From Virgibacillus ndiopensis (GTDB lineage: Bacteria; Bacillota; Bacilli; Bacillales; Amphibacillaceae), in contig NZ_FZMZ01000003.1 of assembly GCF_900187325.1 (NCBI RefSeq), positions 124,001-188,000 of the forward strand: DNA of 64,000 nt, given 5' to 3'. Below, piece after piece: positions 33,455 through 42,438 of this stretch. Position 1 is the stretch's first letter, and each line of letters begins with the position of its first letter. The notes under the pieces were generated by a model. The model saw only the letters and a list, made by a program, of their open reading frames with translations, made no database searches and was not told the origin of the DNA. A program made the translations under genes and the position numbers.

Positions 33455-34018
33455 TAAAATGCGACGTAAATCATCTTATGTAGCTGTTATTCTCACAGCC
33501 AGTATTCCGGAGCAGTCGCTATCCTTGCTATTCTGCCGATATTCACGCGCTCCCGATGATGTTCACGCTCTCCTGCCGATATTCACGCTCTCCTGCCGAT
33601 ATTCACGCTCTCCTGCCGATATTCACGCTCTCCTGCCGATGTTCACGCTCTCCTGCCGATATTCACGCTCTCCTGCCGATATTCACGCTCTCCCGCCGAT
33701 ATTCACGCTCTCCCGCCGATGTTCACGCTCTCCTGCCGATGTTCACGCTCTCCCGATGATGTTCACGCTCTCCTGCCGATATTCACGCTCTCCTGCTGAT
33801 ATTCACGCTCTACTGCCGATATTCACGCTCTCCTGCCGATATTCACGCTCTCCTGCCGATATTCACGCTCTCCTGCCGATGTTCCCGGTCTCCTGCCGAT
33901 ATTCACGCGCTCCCGCTGATGTTCACGCTCTCCTACAGAGCATCATCTCCCCAGGATGTCTCTAGTATGAAAGTAAAATTTTTCTGCCTCCTCGGCTTGG
34001 TGTGTACGTCGCATTTTA
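33455..34018. repeat. Perfect 14-bp inverted repeat enclosing the minisatellite
   Basis: TAAAATGCGACGTA (33455-33468) and its exact reverse complement TACGTCGCATTTTA (34005-34018) flank the 20-bp array at about 70 bp on each side. The GCGACRTA core also occurs in the arms of the dispersed repeat at 24.0 and 45.3 kb. Confidence 0.75.
33530..33934. repeat. 20-bp minisatellite, about 20 units
   Basis: From 33541 there are 19 complete units and one partial unit of consensus RTTCACGCTCTCCTGCCGAT, in strict 20-bp register with no spacers. Changes are mostly A/G at position 1 and T/C at position 14. Outer units are more diverged than inner ones. Because 20 is not a multiple of three, frames read through it on the plus strand encode a 20-residue repeating peptide by chance. 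It is not a CRISPR array. Confidence 0.95.
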
Positions 34019-34108
34019 TGTCTGTTGTGTTAAAAATAACATTAAAACCTTTAAATCCGTTTCCAAACGTCACCTATGTTAAGATTAAATTACCTAACTA
34101 CACTACAT

Positions 34109-35152
34109 ATGACAACTCCCATTAAACTTACTTCATTATCATCAAAGGGTGGATGTGGTTGTAAAATAGGGCCTGCAGATTTATCTCAAGCCCTTCGCTC
34201 ACTCCCGCCTACTGTTACAAACCCAAATTTACTTGTTGGTCTCGATACAAGTGATGATGCCGGTGTTTACAAAATTAATGACAATCTTGCCCTTGTTCAA
34301 ACAGTTGATTTTTTTACTCCGATTGTTGATGATCCATATTACTTTGGACAGGTTGCAGCAGCAAATGCAATCAGTGATGTATATGCAATGGGTGGGAAGC
34401 CAATAACTGCTCTTAACATTGTTGCATTTCCGATATCTACTCTAGACAAAAGTATTTTAGCCGAAATTCTACGAGGTGCCGGAGATAAACTGAACGAAGC
34501 TGGTGTTGCGCTTGTTGGTGGTCACTCCATTGACGATAAAGAGCCAAAGTTTGGACTTGCTGTTACAGGTATCATACACCCAGATCAAATTCGGACAAAC
34601 ACAGGAGCAAAGCCAGGCGACAAACTTATTTTAACCAAACCAATCGGAGTGGGAATTTTAACAACATCCATTAAGAAAGATTTGCTTAGTGACGATGAAA
34701 TAACTCGCGTTACCAATGTAATGACAACACTTAATAAAACTGCTGCAGAAACAATGGATGCCTATAATGTACATGCGTGTACGGATGTAACTGGATTTGG
34801 TCTACTTGGACACGCTTCTGAAATGGCCAAAGGAAGTGACGTTGAAATTAATATCGCATATAATCAAGTACCGATTTTACCTCGTGTTAAAGAACTTGCA
34901 GAAGCGGGATCCGTACCTGGGGGAACGAAAAATAATTATGCTCACGTAAAAGATATCGTTTCCTACCCAGATACAATGGATCAAATTGATAGGTGGATTT
35001 TGTGTGATGCGGTAACCTCTGGCGGGTTACTTATAGCAATAGGTAACGCCGAGGCTGATTCACTAGTTACAGACTTACAAGCTAATGGTGTTGAAGCGAA
35101 AATAATTGGTGATGTTGTCGAAGGAAAAAGCGGACACATTACTGTTAACTAG
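34109..35152 (+). CDS. selD: Selenide, water dikinase (selenophosphate synthetase)
   Basis: This 347-aa enzyme makes selenophosphate from selenide and ATP. The N-terminal active-site loop GGCGCK has C16 and K19, matching C17 and K20 of E. coli SelD. The catalytic Cys is an ordinary Cys, not Sec. DTSDDAGVYKI, ANAISDVYAMGG, GGHSIDDKEPKFG and CTDVTGFGLLGH follow in order. ATG 34109 gives the usual distance to this loop, but no good ribosome site precedes it or the alternative at 34076. The next gene uses the selenophosphate. Confidence 0.92.
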   Translation: MTTPIKLTSLSSKGGCGCKIGPADLSQALRSLPPTVTNPNLLVGLDTSDDAGVYKINDNLALVQTVDFFTPIVDDPYYFGQVAAANAISDVYAMGGKPITALNIVAFPISTLDKSILAEILRGAGDKLNEAGVALVGGHSIDDKEPKFGLAVTGIIHPDQIRTNTGAKPGDKLILTKPIGVGILTTSIKKDLLSDDEITRVTNVMTTLNKTAAETMDAYNVHACTDVTGFGLLGHASEMAKGSDVEINIAYNQVPILPRVKELAEAGSVPGGTKNNYAHVKDIVSYPDTMDQIDRWILCDAVTSGGLLIAIGNAEADSLVTDLQANGVEAKIIGDVVEGKSGHITVN

Positions 35153-35179
35153 TATACGTGTTAGGAAGTGACGAATTCT

Positions 35180-36223
35180 ATGTTCCAGGATATAGCATTA
35201 AATGATTTGTTTGCATTACAAAATAAAGAAATCCACACATTAATTGATGTTCGTTCCCCTAAGGAGTATGAAGATGCTACTATCCCCGGCAGTATCAATA
35301 TTCCTGTCTTTTCAAATGAGGAACGGGCTGAAGTTGGCACAGTTTATAAACAAGTTGGACCAGAGGCAGCAAAAAAGCGGGGACTAGCAATCTTTTCTGC
35401 AAAACTACCAGCGTTTATTGCAGCGTTTAAACAAATCGAAACACCAATAACCGTCTTTTGTTGGCGGGGCGGTATGCGAAGTAAGACTGCTGCTACAGTT
35501 CTTGATTTGATGAGTATTGATGCATATCGATTAAGTGGTGGAATAAGATCCTACCGGCAATGGGTCGTTCGTTTCTTAGAAAGTCAAGAATTTAAGCCGA
35601 ACCTAATCGTATTAAACGGATACACAGGTTCTGGAAAAACAGCTATTCTAAAACTACTTGAACAAAAAGGATATCCTACAATTAACTTAGAGGGTATGGC
35701 TAATCATAGAGGCTCTATTTTTGGCCAAATTGGACTGGAACCAAGCAATCAGAAAAAGTTCGATGCTTTACTGGTAGAGCAACTCCTACGTCATAAACAT
35801 GAGCCATATGTTTTTATAGAAGGTGAGAGCAAACGAATCGGAAAAGTTTTATTACCAGATTTTCTCTGTGATAAAAAAGAAGAAGGAACACAGCTGTTTA
35901 TCAATCTCCCTATCGAAGAACGTGTTAGAAATATATTAGACGACTATCAACCTTGGAATTTTCCCGAGAAATTCATTCATGCATTCCAATTTATTAAAAA
36001 ACGAATCCATACACCTATTGCAAAAATGATTGACGATGACTTGAAAAAAGAAAATTATTTTCATGCTGTAAAACTGTTACTGGAACACTACTACGATCCA
36101 CGTTATCAGCACACAGCGAACCAGTACCCAGATAATAGAAAAATCACTATACAAGCAACAACTATTGAAGACGCCATTCCAGGAATTGAAGATGCTTTAA
36201 CACATTTGTATAAAGATGTATAA
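35180..36223 (+). CDS. mnmH (selU, ybbB): tRNA 2-selenouridine synthase
   Basis: This 347-aa enzyme replaces sulfur with selenium at the 2-thiouridine of wobble position 34 in some tRNAs, using selenophosphate from SelD. It has a rhodanese domain (about 10-125, active-site C94 in VFCWRGGMRSK) followed by a P-loop domain (NGYTGSGKT near 145). AGGAAGTG precedes ATG 35180; a GTG 12 bases upstream is also open. Only 27 nt separate it from selD. No selA or selB is seen, so selenium may serve tRNA modification rather than selenoproteins. Confidence 0.92.
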   Translation: MFQDIALNDLFALQNKEIHTLIDVRSPKEYEDATIPGSINIPVFSNEERAEVGTVYKQVGPEAAKKRGLAIFSAKLPAFIAAFKQIETPITVFCWRGGMRSKTAATVLDLMSIDAYRLSGGIRSYRQWVVRFLESQEFKPNLIVLNGYTGSGKTAILKLLEQKGYPTINLEGMANHRGSIFGQIGLEPSNQKKFDALLVEQLLRHKHEPYVFIEGESKRIGKVLLPDFLCDKKEEGTQLFINLPIEERVRNILDDYQPWNFPEKFIHAFQFIKKRIHTPIAKMIDDDLKKENYFHAVKLLLEHYYDPRYQHTANQYPDNRKITIQATTIEDAIPGIEDALTHLYKDV

Positions 36224-36318
36224 AAATATAACGGACAACGAAACGATGTAATGAATAATAATACTTCGAATGAATGGTAAACAAAGCCCATAGACTATTA
36301 ACTAGGGAGAGGCTAATT

Positions 36319-36710
36319 TTGAATAAATATAGTAAAATATTACTTCGATTTTCAGCTTTGTTTGCATTGGTAGGAGCCTTTCTTGGTTCTCATATGGCAG
36401 GTGCAGGAGGTTATGCATTCAAAACCGTCCATGCGCATATTCTTGTTGTTGGTTGGTTAACTTTATTTGTTGGGCAGTCTACTATAAAGTTTTCACACCT
36501 GCTAAAACAGTGGTTGCAACGTTTCATGTATTTACTGCCATTATTGGTGTAATCGGATTAACGACTGGTATGTGGCTCTATTACATAAAACCATTTGATT
36601 TACCCAATACCATAACAACCGTTTTCTTTATTATTGGAGGATCCATTATGCTCCTTAGCTTCCTGTTCTTTTTCATTTTAACGTTTATGAAAACCGAGGA
36701 AAGTAAATAA
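36319..36710 (+). pseudogene. Frameshifted haem-copper-oxidase-like membrane protein
   Basis: Two overlapping frames together give one protein. Frame 1 starts at TTG 36319 behind GGGAGAGG (MNKYSKILLRFSALFALVGA...) and runs to HAHILVVGWLTLFV. The second frame then continues WAVYYKVFTPAKTVVATF to residue 130. Adding one T in TTTGTTGGG near 36469 would restore a four-helix protein. Small proteins of this type resemble a fragment of cytochrome oxidase subunit I, with His in HAH. It may be a real decay or a sequencing error in a T-run. Confidence 0.72.
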
Positions 36711-36809
36711 TAAGGATTGGCTGACTTAATGTACTAAGTCAGCTTTTTTTATGATATTTGTTTTGACCTTTTGAGAATTGATTTATAGTAACTTTACAGG
36801 GAGGTTTTC

Positions 36810-37208
36810 ATGATGAAAAAAATTGTTCCACATATTAGAATTGAAAATTGTAAAGAAGCGATTGAATATTACCGAGATATTTTCGGCGGGGAAATTAAAA
36901 ACGTGCAATTAGCCGATGGAATTGATATGTTCAAAGGGCATGAAGGTAAGTATATCCATGCTGAATTACATATTAATGAAGATTGCATCATCTATTTTGC
37001 TGACATTTTTGGCGATAAAGTTATAAGAGGAAACAATATCCTTCTTGGTCCGGACCTTACTAGCGAGGAAGAGATTAGCCGAATATATAATGCACTCACC
37101 AATGACGGAGAAATACAAATGGAATTGCAAGACACATTTTGGGGTGCCAAACATGCAGTCGTTAAAGATAAGAATAACTTATTATGGGAGCTTAACTACA
37201 CAAAATAG
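36810..37208 (+). CDS. VOC/glyoxalase-fold protein, PhnB-like
   Basis: This 132-aa protein begins KKIVPHIRIENCKEAIEYYRDIFGGE, the classic opening of PhnB/glyoxalase-like proteins of the vicinal oxygen chelate fold. ELHINEDCIIYFADIF and FWGAKHAVVKDKNNLLWELNY follow. The second half contains the family's W-G and D-x-x-x-x-x-W features. Such proteins bind metals or drugs, and many have no known substrate. The ATG at 36810 or 36813 follows GGGAGG. A clear terminator follows. Confidence 0.83.
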   Translation: MMKKIVPHIRIENCKEAIEYYRDIFGGEIKNVQLADGIDMFKGHEGKYIHAELHINEDCIIYFADIFGDKVIRGNNILLGPDLTSEEEISRIYNALTNDGEIQMELQDTFWGAKHAVVKDKNNLLWELNYTK

Positions 37209-37225
37209 TCATACAGAACCAATGA

Positions 37226-37265
37226 AAAACACCTACCGTCTAAATGACTAGTAGGTGTTTTCCCT
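37226..37265 (+). terminator. Terminator of the VOC-family gene
   Basis: AAAACACCTAC pairs with GTAGGTGTTTT, followed by CCCTTTTT. From here to 37467 I see no supported gene. Confidence 0.75.
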
Positions 37266-37467
37266 TTTTCCGGTGGTCAATCGGCTTTTCAGGGGAGTGA
37301 TTCATGAGTTAAAATCTCTTACAAAATTTTTTGTATTCGATTTATATTATATCTATGTGATCGTAAGCCAATTGACTTGGCTTATCCCCTATGTTACTAG
37401 CACATTTTCTATTATTCCCGAGACAGATTACTCAGCTCTAATAGAGACTTAATACAATAACCTAGTA

Positions 37468-38415
37468 TTATTTGTTCTTCCTCTGAAGATAATCAACGAT
37501 TCCAAGTGCACTAACCTGCATATCCAAATTAATTAAAACATACACAGGATGTTCATCTTCTATTAGAAGTGTTCGTAAATATTCTTTAACACGATAAAGC
37601 AATCTTCCTGCAAGCTCATCGTATCCTTTTCCTTCAGCAGCAACTTGCTGCCCTTCCTTTTCAAAAATAGTTAGCCAATCAGCAACCTGGCGAAGTGCCT
37701 CATCCACCTTTTCCGTCATACCAAAATGACCATAATAAATCCGGTCTACATCCTTTTCCTGTATGCGATCAATCGCAGACCGCATTGCATCAGGATCAAA
37801 TTGATTCGGTGAAGTCGTTGGCAGGAATAAATCCACTCCGTCATTTACTAATTGGTCATATCGTATACCAACCGTGTCTCCAGTAAATATCCCATTACTA
37901 ACGGGGTCATAAATACTGAAATGATGTTTAGCATGCCCAGGTGTATCTAAAAATTCTAGTGTACAGGATTGGCCAATTTGCAATGAATCCCCTTCCCCTT
38001 TTACTAGTAATCTATCACTTGGGATAGGAATTATAGGCTCAAATAACTCCTCAAAACTTTCTCCGTAAACCGCCCTTGCTCCCGCTTTTAATCGCTTAGG
38101 GTCTATAAGATGACGTTCCCCTTTTGGATGAACAACCACTTTTGCATTAGGACATTCTTTTAAAAGCAGTCCAGCACCGCCGGCATGATCTAAATGAATA
38201 TGCGTAACGATGATATATTTAACTTCTTCTAACGAAAAACCAAGAAATTCTAATCCCTTTTTAATATGCCGAACAGATGGACTTGGACCTGTTTCCACCA
38301 AAGTTAACGCTGTCTCATTAATAACATATATACCAGTCCGCTCTGATACGCCAAGATCAAACCCATCAATAATATGTATTCGGTCGTCTATTTGGATTGG
38401 ATTTTTACTTTTCAT
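37468..38415 (-). CDS. MBL-fold metallohydrolase
   Basis: This 315-aa protein has the metal-binding motif THIHLDHAGG near residue 71, LDTPGHAKHH near 159, FTGDTVG near 175 and a terminal YYGHFG His near 228. These are the order and spacing of glyoxalase II-like or beta-lactamase-fold hydrolases. Of two adjacent ATGs, 38415 has the better spacing from AAGGAGG. The substrate is unknown. The palindromic repeat lies between this gene and the GH3 gene upstream. Confidence 0.85.
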   Translation of the reverse strand: MKSKNPIQIDDRIHIIDGFDLGVSERTGIYVINETALTLVETGPSPSVRHIKKGLEFLGFSLEEVKYIIVTHIHLDHAGGAGLLLKECPNAKVVVHPKGERHLIDPKRLKAGARAVYGESFEELFEPIIPIPSDRLLVKGEGDSLQIGQSCTLEFLDTPGHAKHHFSIYDPVSNGIFTGDTVGIRYDQLVNDGVDLFLPTTSPNQFDPDAMRSAIDRIQEKDVDRIYYGHFGMTEKVDEALRQVADWLTIFEKEGQQVAAEGKGYDELAGRLLYRVKEYLRTLLIEDEHPVYVLINLDMQVSALGIVDYLQRKNK

Positions 38416-38465
38416 CATGAACCTCCTTGTCCTATATAATGTTATTTCTATAATAGCATATTACT

Positions 38466-38492
38466 GGGACAAGGGGTCAGTCCCTTTGTCCC
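38466..38492. repeat. Palindromic repeat copy
   Basis: 27-bp copy between the GH3 gene's stop codon and the MBL-fold gene; arms GGGACAAGGGG and CCCTTTGTCCC. It lies just past the GH3 stop codon, in a position to act as terminator. Confidence 0.85.
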
Positions 38493-38499
38493 AATTCAC

Positions 38500-40191
38500 C
38501 TAAGGCATCATGTTAAGCGCATTTTCAATTAATTGATTCAGTTCATTAATATCAACAGCATTAACCTTTTCATTTGTGAGGTTATATTTTCTTTTTAAAT
38601 CAATAATTCGACTAACACTCTTATCAATTCTTTCCTCAGTCAATTCCCCATTTTCTACGGCAGACTTTAACGAGTCAAACACGGATACCACTTTGTTATA
38701 ATCGTGCGCTACCAAAATAATATCACTGCCAGCTTTCACAGACTTAACAGATGCACGACCAATATCAAAGTTGTTTGTTATCGCCTTCATTGTCATGTCA
38801 TCCGTAATTACAACCCCGTTGAAATTAAGTTGTTTTCTTAACATGTCAGTAATAATTTTCTTAGACATGGTAGCTGGATATTCTGAATCAATCTTTGGCA
38901 ACAAAATATGAGCTATCATGACGACATCTGCTCCATTTTTTATGGCATATGCAAATGGTTTTAATTCAAGGCTTTTTAATTCAGCAAGACTTTTGTTTAC
39001 TTTAGGAAGCTGTAAATGGGAATCAACCGACGTGTCGCCATGCCCCGGAAAATGTTTAACAACCGAGATAATATGTTGCGATTGAATTCCCTTCATTGTT
39101 TGCACGCCTAAATTACCCACCACTTCTGGATTATTCCCAAAGGATCGATCACCAATGATTGGATTATCAGGATTACTGTTTACATCAAGTACTGGGGCAA
39201 AATCTAGATTAAAACCAAACGAATTAAGCTGCTCACCTAGAACAGAGCCAATTTTGTAGGAAAACTGTTCATTGTTTATTTGACCAATTTTTTCATTTGT
39301 AGGAATATCGACTAAATCCCCTGGAAGTCGGGAAATACGCCCACCTTCTTGATCTATACCTAAAAAAAGTGGTAACCGACTGTTTTCATTGACCTTCTTA
39401 ATTTGATTTAATAGTTTTACTGACTGTTTAGGACTTTTAAGATTTTCCTTATAAAAAATGATTCCCCCGACCTTATCGCCATGGATTAATTTTTTTGTGT
39501 TCGCTGTCAAGGTTTCCTCAGAAGTACCAGCAAAAATCATCTGTCCAATTTTTTCATCCAAACTCATCTCTTCAACCATATCAGCATTCGAAGCTTCCTC
39601 CTCATCCTGCTCCGTAAATTGCGAAACAACGGAAATATGATCCGTTTTAGGATTAGGATTATCATCTGTCGGTTTAGGCAAAATCCATTTCAATTGGTAA
39701 CTCGAACCAACATCATAAACAAGAATTATTTGATCATGACTATCATCTTTATAGTAACGTACCTCATCCGGTTCCCCTTTTGCTTTCTTAATGTCTCCAA
39801 AATGGATAGCTTGCAATTTATTAGCAAACGATCGAACATCAAATACTATATCATTTTGAAAACCAAAATCTATACGACGTTCAGGGTAGTTAACGTATTT
39901 TTTATTTTCCAAATTAGTTGTTTTCCCTGGTTCTCCCCACTTTTCATTCACCTCTCGTTTGGCTGTCTTGCCTGCAATAAACGGAACATCTGGCACCTTT
40001 CCTTGTTCGGATAGAGCAAATACTTTATTTACATCAATACTATTGTCCCCAGGATCCGTTTGCTCTGTTTCTTCATCTTGCGCTATATCAGAATTGTTAT
40101 CATTGCTTTGGTTATGTCCATTGTTAAAAAAACGAACCATAACGACGACTATCAGTAAAATTAATAAGGAAAAACCGATTTTCTTTAGCAT
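38500..40191 (-). CDS. Secreted beta-N-acetylhexosaminidase (GH3, NagZ-like) with DUF4309-type N-terminus
   Basis: This 563-aa protein has an N-terminal membrane anchor or signal (about 5-24), then an acidic linker. A region of about 110 residues follows that resembles DUF4309/YjgB (VNEKWGEPGKTT... RRIDFGF... GEPDEVRYY). The GH3 hydrolase comes last. The GH3 part has KIGQMIFAG, FLGIDQEGGRISR, KHFPGHGDTSVDSH (the Asp-His acid/base loop) and the nucleophile Asp in VITDDMTMKAI. It should remove N-acetylglucosamine from peptidoglycan fragments outside the cell. ATG 40191 follows GAGAGGGC. Confidence 0.87.
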   Translation of the reverse strand: MLKKIGFSLLILLIVVVMVRFFNNGHNQSNDNNSDIAQDEETEQTDPGDNSIDVNKVFALSEQGKVPDVPFIAGKTAKREVNEKWGEPGKTTNLENKKYVNYPERRIDFGFQNDIVFDVRSFANKLQAIHFGDIKKAKGEPDEVRYYKDDSHDQIILVYDVGSSYQLKWILPKPTDDNPNPKTDHISVVSQFTEQDEEEASNADMVEEMSLDEKIGQMIFAGTSEETLTANTKKLIHGDKVGGIIFYKENLKSPKQSVKLLNQIKKVNENSRLPLFLGIDQEGGRISRLPGDLVDIPTNEKIGQINNEQFSYKIGSVLGEQLNSFGFNLDFAPVLDVNSNPDNPIIGDRSFGNNPEVVGNLGVQTMKGIQSQHIISVVKHFPGHGDTSVDSHLQLPKVNKSLAELKSLELKPFAYAIKNGADVVMIAHILLPKIDSEYPATMSKKIITDMLRKQLNFNGVVITDDMTMKAITNNFDIGRASVKSVKAGSDIILVAHDYNKVVSVFDSLKSAVENGELTEERIDKSVSRIIDLKRKYNLTNEKVNAVDINELNQLIENALNMMP

Positions 40192-40294
40192 TAGAAGCCC
40201 TCTCTTCGGTTGTATTGTATGGAAGTCAATCAGCTTAAAATAAAAATGTATCTATTTAAGGAGACGAATTCTACAGGAAAAAGTTACATCATAA

Positions 40295-40342
40295 AAATAC
40301 ACACTAATATGCTAGTTATATTTATCTTATTAGTGTGTATTT
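40295..40342 (-). terminator. Terminator of the lipoprotein hydrolase gene
   Basis: A 15-bp stem, AAATACACACTAATA with TATTAGTGTGTATTT. On the minus strand it ends in a U-run, 20 bases past the hydrolase stop codon. Confidence 0.75.
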
Positions 40343-40361
40343 ATTTTTATTTTAATTATTC

Positions 40362-41690
40362 TTATTTCAAAAATCCGTTTACCTTTAAAAAGCTCAAAAT
40401 TCCTTCCACTAATTCATCAGCTAAAGGAAGTCCTGGATTGGTATATGTTTCCACATTTGCCGCTTTATCGTTTGGTGCTTCTTTTAATACATGATTCATT
40501 TTTTCAATAATCAGCAGTTTAGCGTCGTCCTTTGCATGTTTCAGTTCTTTCGCATCACTAGCCGGAACTTGTATATCACGGTTACCATTTATTATTAACA
40601 CCGGTATATTAAGGTTTTGTATCTCTTCTACTGGGTTATAGTTCATCCATGACGATAGGAATGCTTGAACAGACGGACGAAAAACACTTTCCAGTTCCTT
40701 GCTCACATCTTCAACATGCTCACCTCGTTTTAGCTTTCCTAGAATTATTTTACTTTCCGACATTAAATCATCTGAAAGGCTTCCATTCAATTGTTCATAA
40801 AGCACCTCATTAATAGGTCGACCTGCACCTGCAATCGATATAAAAGCATCAACACCAGTTTGTGCTGATACCATTCCGACAAGTGACCCTTGGGAATGAC
40901 CTAGCAAACCTACTTGCGAGAATTGCTTATCTTGCTTCAATGCTTTGATCCAGGTTTCAGCATCTTCAATCAACTGATCAAACGTTAGATCGGTTTCAGG
41001 AATTGCCGCTTCTTGATTTCTTCCAACGCCCCGTTTATCGTAACGAACACTTGCTATTCCGTTATCTGCTAATGCTTCTGCTAAACGTTTTAAACTGTTA
41101 TTCTTACCCGAAAACCCGATAGAATTTCCATCACGATCTGTAGGACCTGATCCAGGAATAATAATCATTACGGGAAATGGCCCTTTCCCCTTAGGCTTTT
41201 CTAATTCGCCATAAAGCGTTCCTTGATTAGTATCAATACTTAAAAAATTTTCTTCATCTCTATCGGAATCCTTCAATCCAACGTCCTTTTTTAATTCAAA
41301 TGGAAAAGTCTGTCCGTGTTGAGTAAACGTACCTTCAATTATGCCATCGTTAATAGTCCCTTCAAATAGTAGCTTTTGCCCTGGAATTTTCATCACAAAT
41401 CCAATAGTAGGCCGATCATATGTAATATTTGTCAAAGGATGATCTTTAACACCTTGAACAGGAATACTAATTGTGCCGGTCCATTCTTCTGCCTTTTTAA
41501 ATGAAATAGTGATTGATAAAGCCTGGTTCGGTACGTTGATGGTTCCATCCCAACTGCCTTTAAGATTCTCCATTGTATCTCCTTCCTCTGACTTAGAATT
41601 ATCCGCTTTTTCTTCTGACTTGTCACTGCATCCAATTACTAACACCGCAACCATTAAGAATAACGCTATTTTAGTTAACCTTAAGACCAC
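40362..41690 (-). CDS. Alpha/beta hydrolase lipoprotein
   Basis: This 442-aa protein has a lipobox (VLVIGC, Cys near residue 21) and a low-complexity acidic linker. A beta-rich N-terminal domain (about 45-140) is followed by an alpha/beta hydrolase domain (about 150-440) with oxyanion motif IIPGSGPTDRDGN. Nucleophile Ser is in GLLGHSQGS, Asp in INGNRDIQV and His in EKMNHVLK. A TTG start at 41705 is possible, but GTG 41690 is well spaced from GGGAGG. It is probably a surface esterase or peptidase-like enzyme; the substrate is unknown. Confidence 0.82.
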   Translation of the reverse strand: MVLRLTKIALFLMVAVLVIGCSDKSEEKADNSKSEEGDTMENLKGSWDGTINVPNQALSITISFKKAEEWTGTISIPVQGVKDHPLTNITYDRPTIGFVMKIPGQKLLFEGTINDGIIEGTFTQHGQTFPFELKKDVGLKDSDRDEENFLSIDTNQGTLYGELEKPKGKGPFPVMIIIPGSGPTDRDGNSIGFSGKNNSLKRLAEALADNGIASVRYDKRGVGRNQEAAIPETDLTFDQLIEDAETWIKALKQDKQFSQVGLLGHSQGSLVGMVSAQTGVDAFISIAGAGRPINEVLYEQLNGSLSDDLMSESKIILGKLKRGEHVEDVSKELESVFRPSVQAFLSSWMNYNPVEEIQNLNIPVLIINGNRDIQVPASDAKELKHAKDDAKLLIIEKMNHVLKEAPNDKAANVETYTNPGLPLADELVEGILSFLKVNGFLK

Positions 41691-41835
41691 AACGAAACCT
41701 CCCAATGTTAGTCTTTCCTTAACGTACGAAATACATTAGGATAGGTTTCACCGTATCCCCCGCAAATTTTGTTGTATAAAAGTGATAAAAAATAACATAC
41801 TAAACAAATAAATCCAATTTTGGAGGTTTCTTAAA

Positions 41836-42306
41836 ATGAAAAACACACTTTATTTTGCATTAGTTGTTATGGTATTACTATTGGCTGCGTGTGGTGCAAG
41901 TAACGATGAACAGTCACAAAAAGAGCAGGGACAAAAGAATCAAGAAACGAATGAATTTAAGACAAGTGAAGTATCTAAGGAAGCAGGCAATACCATTTCA
42001 CCCGATTTAACCAGTGGATTGGATAAGGTCTTAGTGTCATTAGAAAAATTAAAAACAACGGTAGAAAATTCGCCTAGCGAAACGAAAAAAATACAATCAA
42101 CTGGAAAAATGGTTGCAGAAAACTGGGATCAAATTGAAAAACAAGTAGAAGAAACAAATCCAGAGGAATATAACAATATCGAAAGCAGTCTATATCCCCT
42201 TTTTGACGAGATTAAGAAAGATAGTCCGGATGTAGTTAAACTCAAACAATTAATCGATGAATCCATACCAAAGGTGGAGAAGTTTAAAAAATCGCTAGGA
42301 AGTTAA
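41836..42306 (+). CDS. Small lipoprotein, helical
   Basis: This 156-aa protein has a signal peptide with lipobox LLAACG (Cys near residue 19), then a Q/E/K-rich linker. The remainder is largely helical and charged (about 55-155), consistent with a coiled coil. TGGAGG precedes the ATG. It reads divergently from the hydrolase lipoprotein, about 145 bp away. No family was recognised; the surface location is inferred from the lipobox. Confidence 0.75.
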   Translation: MKNTLYFALVVMVLLLAACGASNDEQSQKEQGQKNQETNEFKTSEVSKEAGNTISPDLTSGLDKVLVSLEKLKTTVENSPSETKKIQSTGKMVAENWDQIEKQVEETNPEEYNNIESSLYPLFDEIKKDSPDVVKLKQLIDESIPKVEKFKKSLGS

Positions 42307-42438
42307 TCAAACGTTTGAACAATATTGAGTTACTTCTATTCTGCTTCTACTTTTCAAATTAACAGTAAACATATGTATAGAATGAACAAATTGGTCCAAA
42401 ATAACGGTGATTATAATTCCAAGGAGGGTTAAATATAG

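Noticed and set aside
33541..33934. CRISPR array
   Set aside because: Units are directly adjacent with no spacers and no cas genes are nearby.
33378..33965. A 195-aa open frame on the plus strand (repeating F-T-L-S-x-R-Y-S-R-S-P-A)
   Set aside because: It is an artefact of reading the 20-bp minisatellite; the period is not a multiple of three, all three frames are open, and no ribosome site precedes it.
37255..37452. 65-aa hydrophobic frame after the VOC-family gene
   Set aside because: The start lies inside the terminator of the preceding gene and there is no ribosome site.
42340..42438. SigK- or SigE-type promoter before the coat protein gene
   Set aside because: CATATGTATA is close to the -10 of sporulation sigma factors, but the -35 is not clear enough to list.
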